From: an uncultured Lachnospiraceae bacterium
GTDB taxonomy: Bacteria; Bacillota_A; Clostridia; Lachnospirales; Lachnospiraceae
Reading direction: 5' to 3'
Assembly: GCA_900555005.1 (NCBI GenBank)
Contig: USJM01000039.1
Location: 1 to 12,207, forward strand
Length of the DNA: 12,207 nucleotides
The translations under genes and the position numbers were made by a program. The notes beneath the pieces are model-generated. The model was not told the DNA's origin, ran no database searches, and saw only the letters and a program-made list of their open reading frames with translations. Below, in pieces: positions 5,976 to 10,994 of this stretch (position 1 is its first letter; each line of letters starts with the position of its first letter).

Positions 5976-6008
5976 AAACTTGAAATCACAGTTTGTGATA
6001 TCAAGTTT
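5976..6008. promoter_or_regulatory. Long palindrome over the copy A promoter: probable operator
   Basis: Left arm AAACTTGAAATCACA (5976-5990), spacer GTT, right arm TGTGATATCAAGTTT (5994-6008): 14 of 15 bases pair. It lies 36 bases upstream of the start codon and covers a candidate -10 box (TAAACT at 6009-6004 on the minus strand). Such a site fits binding by a dimeric regulator, perhaps the ORF6N protein itself. Confidence 0.8.
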
Positions 6009-6032
6009 ACCACAAACACTCACGCCTGTCCT
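6004..6032 (-). promoter_or_regulatory. Candidate promoter of the ORF6N/PLD-recombinase unit
   Basis: On the minus strand AGGACA (6032-6027), 17 bases, then TAAACT (6009-6004) preceded by TGG, an extended -10. The -35 is weak, so this is tentative. The operator palindrome overlaps the -10 box, which supports the placement. The rest of 6033-6170 holds no gene I can see; short inverted repeats such as CTACAA (6103-6108) with TTGTAG (6115-6120) are present. Confidence 0.45.
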
Positions 6033-6170
6033 TATCAAAAAGGATCCGTCTAGCATCTAGTCATTCTCTTGCTAACATTATGAAGCCCTTCGACATTACC
6101 CTCTACAACTTCCATTGTAGGCTTGTGATCTGTCAGAACGACTCTCCCTTCCTAGAGTGTTTGTCAAGGA

Positions 6171-6210
6171 GGAAATAAAAAAGGTGACTATCGATGAAAG
6201 TAGTCACCTT
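6171..6210 (-). terminator. Intrinsic terminator of the SPFH/zinc-ribbon unit
   Basis: AAGGTGACTA (6181-6190) and TAGTCACCTT (6201-6210) form a perfect 10-base stem with a 10-base loop. On the minus strand the stem runs into TTTTTTATTT. It lies about 50 bases past the zinc-ribbon gene stop and separates the cargo unit from the ORF6N/PLD unit. Confidence 0.88.
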
Positions 6211-6237
6211 ATAAATCTTATATATTGTATTTCATTG

Positions 6238-6257
6238 TTATGATGTATACATCATAA
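6238..6257. repeat. Perfect 20-base palindrome in the 3' untranslated region
   Basis: TTATGATGTA (6238-6247) is followed with no gap by its exact reverse complement TACATCATAA (6248-6257), five bases after the zinc-ribbon stop codon. It could be a protein-binding dyad or an RNA hairpin that protects the transcript end; it is separate from the terminator. Confidence 0.75.
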
Positions 6258-6261
6258 TGAA

Positions 6262-6972
6262 TTAACCGTTGGCTGCAACCTTTGCAAGTCTAGTATTGAT
6301 TCTTCCCATAACCTCGATGTAATACGCATCATCTGCGGCGGAAAGCTGGGTTTCATCAATGGCATCAAGTTTCTCCATGGTGTCCGTATAATCTGCCATA
6401 TACTTGGTATACTTTACAAGCATCGTCGGATCATCTGCATTGTAGCTTTCCATGAAGTCACAATACTCATTCATGAATTTTTCGTATGCATCCATGGATT
6501 CCTTAAATTCCGGAGTTACTCCATCTGCGGATGTTGCTTCAGCTGGTGCTTGAGTCTGTGTCTGAGTCTGTGCCTGAGTCTCTTTCGTTGAGGTGACTGT
6601 AGTTTCAGAAGATGATGTACTCTGATCCTGCGTCTCCTCTACTCTGCTTTCATGCTTTCCTTTATCATGGTTCTTCTGCATATAGCTATAAACGCCACCA
6701 ATAACAGCCAAGATAATCACTACCCAGAGGATTGTTCCGCAGCATCCACGCTTCTTTTTCTCTTTCTTCTTTTTCTGCGGTTCTGGTTCCTGCTGTACAA
6801 CTGGCCGATCCACATAAACTATCTTTTCTTTCTCGATTACACGTGGTTCAGGTTGCTGTTGAGAATTACCGCTGTTAGCTGATGTTGTCTCAGGTGTAAT
6901 CTGCGGAAACTCCTTCCCACAATATGTGCACTTGCCATTGACAACTGGGCCTCCACAAGCATCGCACTTCAT
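6262..6972 (-). CDS. Zinc-ribbon, single-pass membrane protein with acidic C-terminal domain
   Basis: The 236-residue protein opens with a zinc ribbon (C3-x2-C6, C15-x2-C18), then a Q/P-rich linker, a lysine-rich stretch (about 67-75, KKKKEKKKR) and one transmembrane helix (about 79-98, TILWVVIILAVIGGVYSYM). The basic stretch before the helix predicts the zinc ribbon in the cytoplasm and the rest outside. A Ser/Thr/Gln-rich spacer (about 110-147, with repeated TQ pairs) leads to a conserved-looking helical domain (about 150-232, VTPEFKESMDAYEKFMNEYC) that resembles the DUF6591-type module found in clostridial zinc-ribbon membrane proteins. It lies 26 bases downstream of the SPFH gene with GAGGAGG before the ATG. 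B. subtilis pairs a zinc-ribbon membrane protein (YdjG) with the SPFH protein YdjI, so a joint membrane-stress role is a reasonable inference. Molecular function is unknown. Confidence 0.85.
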   Translation of the reverse strand: MKCDACGGPVVNGKCTYCGKEFPQITPETTSANSGNSQQQPEPRVIEKEKIVYVDRPVVQQEPEPQKKKKEKKKRGCCGTILWVVIILAVIGGVYSYMQKNHDKGKHESRVEETQDQSTSSSETTVTSTKETQAQTQTQTQAPAEATSADGVTPEFKESMDAYEKFMNEYCDFMESYNADDPTMLVKYTKYMADYTDTMEKLDAIDETQLSAADDAYYIEVMGRINTRLAKVAANG

Positions 6973-6998
6973 ACTTACTTCCTCCTCATATAAAATTA

Positions 6999-7967
6999 TT
7001 AGATACCCAACAACTTTTTCTTGAGGGCGTCAAATTCTTCCTGACTCAACACGCCTTCCTCTACAAGCTTCTTGTATTCACGGAGTTTTTCGATATTACT
7101 CTCTTCTTTCTTGGGAGTCGATAGATTCGATTCGACTGTCTTGTTTATTCCCATGCCGAATGCATATCCAGCGCCAAGTCCTGCTAAACCTCCCTTTTGT
7201 TTGGAAGCATCACGCATTGCTCTAGCTGTCTGATATTGCATAAATGCATCCATATTCTTGGAAGCCATACCAATTCCAGACTGTTCATCTATAAGTGCTT
7301 CCACAGATTCAGGAAGATTAATGTTCTCAATAGCAAATTCAGTTATTTCTACACCGATTTTCAGAGCCTTCTCGTTAATGTCTTGTTTCATCTGCTCTGA
7401 AATCTGACGATAGGTGCGTGCAAGATCCAATACAGGGATTTCCATCTCCCCTATACAAGTAGCTACAGCTTCAGAAACGAACGAGTTGAGAAACTGAACA
7501 ATATCATATGTCAGTTCCAATCTTCTTGCGCCAAAGACATCTCGCATGAACAGCTCAACATCATTGATCTTAAAAGCATAAGAGCCAAACGCACCGACTC
7601 TTACAACATTAAGATCCTTATCACGCATGACGATAGGATTCTTGGTTCCCCAATGCTGTCCTATAAACTGTGTTAAATTGACAAAATACAGATCGGACTT
7701 AATCGGAGAATTAAATCCATGTGGAAATGCTGCCAGTGTAGACAAAATAGGCAAGTTCTTTGTATTAAGCTTATAATGCCCCTCATAAAAGATATCTGCC
7801 AGCTGTCCCCGATATACCCAAACTGCGGCCTGTCCCGGCCTTACGATAAGCTGAGCCCCCTGTTTTATTTCGTCCTTTTCACGTGCCCATTTATATACAA
7901 GGATGACCTTTGATTCGTCAACCCATTCAATAACATCAATAAACTGGCTTTTTGAGAATAATGCCAT
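6999..7967 (-). CDS. SPFH-domain protein with C-terminal SHOCT domain (YdjI/'virion core protein' type)
   Basis: The 322-residue protein begins MALFSKSQFIDVIEWVD, a signature of the YdjI branch of SPFH (stomatin/prohibitin/flotillin/HflK) proteins. The family features visible are IVRPGQAAVWVYRGQLADIF, GHYKLNTKNLPILSTL and VRVGAFGSYAFKINDVELFM. A helical region with IGVEITEFAIENINLPESV follows, then a glycine-rich segment (about 258-272) and a SHOCT module (about 291-322, NIEKLREYKKLVEEGVLSQE, KKLLGI). It has no transmembrane helix and should act at the inner face of the membrane as an oligomer. In B. subtilis, YdjI helps place PspA at the membrane in the envelope-stress response; I infer a similar scaffold role here. 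The ATG is preceded by GGGAGG. It is the first gene of a two-gene unit. It sits between a replication module and a recombinase module, so it looks like cargo of the element. Confidence 0.92.
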   Translation of the reverse strand: MALFSKSQFIDVIEWVDESKVILVYKWAREKDEIKQGAQLIVRPGQAAVWVYRGQLADIFYEGHYKLNTKNLPILSTLAAFPHGFNSPIKSDLYFVNLTQFIGQHWGTKNPIVMRDKDLNVVRVGAFGSYAFKINDVELFMRDVFGARRLELTYDIVQFLNSFVSEAVATCIGEMEIPVLDLARTYRQISEQMKQDINEKALKIGVEITEFAIENINLPESVEALIDEQSGIGMASKNMDAFMQYQTARAMRDASKQKGGLAGLGAGYAFGMGINKTVESNLSTPKKEESNIEKLREYKKLVEEGVLSQEEFDALKKKLLGI

Positions 7968-8003
7968 CTCGAAGTCTCCCTCCCCAGTAGGAATTATGCA
8001 ACT

Positions 8004-8012
8004 ATTTTATCA
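8004..8012 (-). promoter_or_regulatory. Extended -10 promoter of the SPFH gene
   Basis: On the minus strand TGA-TAAAAT (8012-8004) is an extended -10 element about 37 bases before the start codon. The -35 region (TAGCCA, 18-base spacing) is poor, which fits an extended -10 promoter. Bases 8013-8239 hold no other gene I can support. Confidence 0.45.
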
Positions 8013-8239
8013 CAGATGTCATACAGGTGGCTAAGATTTTGGGCATACTGTATATATTTTTAAGAGAATTCTGGCTTATAAGGTGATAGATTGTGGGTCT
8101 CACAAAATTATTTTCGGTCCATCAGGGCATGTGAGGTTCTTATCTGAATCCACGTTAGTCCACTTTGTCGGCCATTCCTGCGGTCCCGATAGTGTATGCG
8201 GATTGTCCCCTTCGGCGATGATCTTCCCTGTCTCGTAGT

Positions 8240-8404
8240 TCAGATGTCCCCATAGATATTCAGCGTGATCTTCATGTAGCCGCCGTCCGGACATCTGATC
8301 AACGCCTTGTCGCTGTCGATCAGGTCAATGAGTTCAATGTTCTCCTGCCGGCAGTACCGTATCAGAAGGATCTGCCCTCTGGTGTATAAGTCCCTGTCCT
8401 TCAT
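8240..8404 (-). CDS. Small hypothetical protein (54 residues)
   Basis: The frame from ATG 8404 to TGA 8240 encodes MKDRDLYTRGQILLIRYCRQ, then ENIELIDLIDSDKALIRCPD and a tail ending TLNIYGDI. AAGGAAGG lies about six bases upstream, and third codon positions are mostly G or C like the neighbouring replication genes, which supports real coding. It starts 17 bases after the TnpW-like gene on the same strand. I recognise no family. An open frame continues in another phase from 8294 to 8100 (HLNYETGKIIAEGD onward). A frameshift near 8240-8250 could therefore have split a protein of about 100 residues; this is speculative. Confidence 0.5.
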   Translation of the reverse strand: MKDRDLYTRGQILLIRYCRQENIELIDLIDSDKALIRCPDGGYMKITLNIYGDI

Positions 8405-8421
8405 GCTTCGCCTTCCTTTCC

Positions 8422-8631
8422 CTAGTCTTCCCGGAGGATATCATTCAGGATCAACGTCCTGATCTTGCTATCCGCATTGTCGCTGTTTTCATGGTTATAA
8501 TGGACTCCCACAATAATGACCGTGTTGCCATCCATCATGTAGATTCGTCCATCTTCCGGTGGTGAACCGGAAACTGGTTTGATCTCCTTCTTCTCTTCGG
8601 CAATACCGAAGTTCCTCTTCATGTCTGTCAC
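8422..8631 (-). CDS. TnpW-like small transposon-encoded protein
   Basis: I chose the GTG at 8631 because GGAGG lies seven bases upstream; the ATG at 8622 is the alternative, and the open frame beyond 8631 has no ribosome binding site. The 69-residue product has a variable charged N-terminus, then GRIYMMDGNTVIIVGVHYNH and a tail ending SKIRTLILNDILRED. The pattern of a short beta segment, V-(G/H)-V-H-(Y/F)-x5-(S), then a (K)-I-x-x-L-I helix, resembles TnpW proteins of Tn1549-type clostridial elements, whose function is not known. It follows the helicase gene after a 281-base gap and precedes the 54-residue gene. The family call is tentative. Confidence 0.55.
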   Translation of the reverse strand: MTDMKRNFGIAEEKKEIKPVSGSPPEDGRIYMMDGNTVIIVGVHYNHENSDNADSKIRTLILNDILRED

Positions 8632-8759
8632 CTGATCTCCTCCTTCCTGTGCGCGGACGAATACTGATTCTATCCGGACCGGAGTCGTCCGCAGCCGAGC
8701 CTTCTCAAGTAGAGAGTGACCTGGCAGAGGCTCCATCCGGGTAAAAATCCGTCCACATA

Positions 8760-8774
8760 GTCCGTTTCACGGAC
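8760..8774. repeat. Short inverted repeat in the helicase-TnpW gap
   Basis: GTCCGT (8760-8765), loop TTC, ACGGAC (8769-8774). It belongs to a stretch (8745-8845) rich in AGTCCAC and AGTCCGC words (for example 8823-8837), which may be replication-protein binding sites. Confidence 0.4.
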
Positions 8775-8872
8775 GGCTGGAGTCCGCGTCAATGATGAAA
8801 ATTTCCTTGATTCATGCGGGATAGTCCACAAGTCCACTTATTTTTCACTTGATTGGAAAATCTGCAAGAATA

Positions 8873-8894
8873 CCCCTGTCTGGGAGGACAGGGG
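8873..8894 (-). terminator. GC-rich hairpin after the helicase gene
   Basis: CCCCTGTC (8873-8880) and GACAGGGG (8887-8894) pair perfectly over eight bases with a six-base loop, 18 bases past the helicase stop. On the minus strand the following bases are TATTCTTG, a weak U-tract, so it may be a partial terminator, an RNA-stabilising hairpin or an origin structure. Confidence 0.5.
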
Positions 8895-8912
8895 AAAATA
8901 TAAGGATGAACT

Positions 8913-10403
8913 TCAAAAGTACGCGGACTGGTGGACTGGAACCATCCCTTGCTTCCAGTCCATGTCCGTATTGATCAGGACATGGACCCCCTCATAGCCA
9001 TTTCTGCCGTTGTCCCCCAGCCGGTCATGGATTTTGATATGCCTGATATGGAGCCTCTCTGCGTCCGTTTTCATCCTGCGTGTGAATGTCGTCTGTGATA
9101 CCGGGGCCATGGCGTTATCATCGCAAAAGCGTCTGTAAGCTCGATAGAGCTGAACAGAAGTTGCATGGGTGTTCTCCTCGAACCGGATGTATCCTTCCGA
9201 TTCATAGAAGTCCAGGACCGTATCAGCGTCTCTCCTGATCTGCTCCAGATTCGCTTTCATGCGCGGGCTGACGGAGAACTGATAGTCCTGTCCGATCAGC
9301 CGCTGAAGTCCCTCGAAACACCAGAGGAAAATCCCTTCCTTCTCCCGGCACATCTCCTCGGCGATATTTGGATCATCCTTGCGGTCTTTCGGCTTGTCCT
9401 TCACAAGGATCACCAGCTGCCTTCTGTAAAATGCTTCCGACTTATCGTAGAGGGAAGACAGAGCAGCGTTACTGAGTGCAATCAGACGGACGTACAGCCT
9501 TCCTTGGACGCTCTGTTTACCCTTCCGCTCCAGATCAAAGCCTCCGGTTGCTGTGATGATCGACTTGATGACTCCTGTATCGGTCAGGGCATCCGTCCCC
9601 ATGTCATCGTCCAGGAGAAGGAGCATTCCTTCCTGGCTTGCCGGGTAAAAACGGTTCCCCGCAAGCTTCTGAATGCTCCCGAAGTTCATGCTGTTTCCGA
9701 GGATCTCATGGAGAACGATCCCAATCTGACTTTTCCCTTCGCCGCCCCTTCCGATGATGATCAGCATCGCCTGTCCCTTGTTGGTCGGTAGAAATGTATA
9801 TCCCAGGAATTCCTGAAGGGCTTTCACATCCTCTTCGTAGAACAGGTCACCCAGAAAACGGAGCCACATTTCCGGCTTCGGAGCGTCCGGCCTGTATCGT
9901 ATCGGAAGACGGTTCAGGCAGAATTCCTTCTGGTCCGTAAATCTTCCGTCAAGGAAGAGCGTTCCATTCGCCACATGGATCCGGTCGAGCTGTGGCTTGA
10001 TTTCTCCCGAATAGGAAACGATCTTCAGCGTGCTGACGATATGATCCAGCTTTGAGGAAACATTTACGCCGACAAATCCTTTCACAATAAGCAGGATTTC
10101 TTTCTTCAGCTTCTCTTCATCGACTGCGCCGTCCACATCATAAAGTTTTCCGTGATAGCTCCTGACCGGGTGCCTCTTCAGGAAGTCCTCGCAGAACTCG
10201 ATCTCCAGAATCTTCCCTTCCTGAAACCATCGTGGGGTATCCGGATTCTGAAGCGTTCCCTGACTTTTTCCTTTCTTCGGCTTCTGCCCCTTCACCCCTG
10301 TCGCCTCGCTTTTCCTGATAAGCTCCTGAAACTGCTTCAGGCTCTCCGGGGGAATGTTTGCTATACTTTCTCTCAAATGTCTCCACCTTCTTCCACATGT
10401 CAT
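8913..10403 (-). CDS. D5/P4-type SF3 helicase (DUF5906-like replication protein)
   Basis: The open frame has 496 codons. It carries a D5-like N-terminal region (about 60-190), then the SF3 helicase core: Walker A GRGGEGKS (218-225), Walker B LLLLDDD (261-267) and the motif C Asn in VRLIALSN (about N312). A winged-helix-like C-terminus follows (about 400-496, VQLYRAYRRFCDDNAMAPVS). It should unwind DNA at the origin of the element and probably forms a hexameric ring. The start is uncertain: ATG 10403 lacks a good ribosome binding site, while TTG 10376 is preceded by AGGTGGAG. With either start it overlaps the upstream CHC2 gene by more than 230 bases in a different frame. In the overlap its own frame has GC-rich third positions (about 69% by my count), so this is the selected frame. 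It belongs to the replication module with the CHC2 protein and relaxase. Confidence 0.92.
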   Translation of the reverse strand: MTCGRRWRHLRESIANIPPESLKQFQELIRKSEATGVKGQKPKKGKSQGTLQNPDTPRWFQEGKILEIEFCEDFLKRHPVRSYHGKLYDVDGAVDEEKLKKEILLIVKGFVGVNVSSKLDHIVSTLKIVSYSGEIKPQLDRIHVANGTLFLDGRFTDQKEFCLNRLPIRYRPDAPKPEMWLRFLGDLFYEEDVKALQEFLGYTFLPTNKGQAMLIIIGRGGEGKSQIGIVLHEILGNSMNFGSIQKLAGNRFYPASQEGMLLLLDDDMGTDALTDTGVIKSIITATGGFDLERKGKQSVQGRLYVRLIALSNAALSSLYDKSEAFYRRQLVILVKDKPKDRKDDPNIAEEMCREKEGIFLWCFEGLQRLIGQDYQFSVSPRMKANLEQIRRDADTVLDFYESEGYIRFEENTHATSVQLYRAYRRFCDDNAMAPVSQTTFTRRMKTDAERLHIRHIKIHDRLGDNGRNGYEGVHVLINTDMDWKQGMVPVHQSAYF

Positions 10404-10962
10404 TCATGATCTCGATCCGTTCCTGCATCCCTGCATCAAAAAAGCAGTCCAGAACATACTCGATGTGAGTGATGTTCTGAACTGCTTCTACAAACCGTGG
10501 ATCTGGCTCCTCATCCGGCGCTCTGGGGAATAATGTCTCCATCCAGTCCCGCAGACGATCGTGATAGTCTGCCAGGCTCTGGAAGAAATGCTGCTCGATC
10601 TCCCTGTACTTCCGATCCCTGTCTCTGATCTCTGCGATTTCCTTCTGCCGTTTTGCTGCTTCGCGTCTCTGCTCTCTTGTAAGGGATCCACGCTCCGGTA
10701 TCGTGATCCCGAAATCCTCTGCAATCTTCCTTGCTGAATCAATCGGCTTCAGATTGAAAAGCCTGCTCACAAAGCTGATCACATCCCCATCCGCTCCGCA
10801 GCCGAAACAGTGATAACGGGCATCGATCTTCATGCTTGGTGTCCTGTCCGGATGAAATGGACATCGCGCCATTCCATTTCCGGAGACTCTGATGCCATAC
10901 CGCTCGGCGGCATTCCGTGCGGTAACATTCTGCTTCACGCAGCGAAAGATGTCTGTCTCCAT
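10138..10962 (-). CDS. CHC2 zinc-finger primase-like protein
   Basis: The product starts METDIFRCVKQNVTARNAAE and has a DnaG-type CHC2 zinc finger: C34-P-F-H37, then C52-F-G-C55, with KIDARYHCFGCGADGDVISF between and after. A helical, charged region follows to about residue 200 (MTRE-like repeats of RDR and EIEQHFFQSLADYHDRLRDW). No TOPRIM catalytic core is present, so it may only bind and place a primer system; the partner is presumably the adjacent helicase. I chose ATG 10962 because AGGAGG lies eight bases upstream; the GTG at 10971 overlaps that site. From about 10375 to the stop at 10138 the protein becomes Gly/Glu/Ser-rich with AT-rich third codon positions (about 37% GC by my count). 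That part is probably an unselected run-on over the helicase gene after loss of an earlier stop. Confidence 0.85.
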   Translation of the reverse strand: METDIFRCVKQNVTARNAAERYGIRVSGNGMARCPFHPDRTPSMKIDARYHCFGCGADGDVISFVSRLFNLKPIDSARKIAEDFGITIPERGSLTREQRREAAKRQKEIAEIRDRDRKYREIEQHFFQSLADYHDRLRDWMETLFPRAPDEEPDPRFVEAVQNITHIEYVLDCFFDAGMQERIEIMNDMWKKVETFERKYSKHSPGEPEAVSGAYQEKRGDRGEGAEAEERKKSGNASESGYPTMVSGREDSGDRVLRGLPEEAPGQELSRKTL

Positions 10963-10994
10963 GCGCTCCACCTCCTTTCTTCAGCCTATGCAGT

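Noticed and set aside
8632..8736. Upstream extension of the TnpW-like frame
   Set aside because: No ribosome binding site at 8736, while GTG 8631 has GGAGG at the correct distance; the extra residues look unlike protein of this family.
9165..9791. Plus-strand open frame of 208 codons
   Set aside because: It is fully antisense to the helicase core, including Walker A and B, and its translation has no recognisable domain or ribosome binding site.
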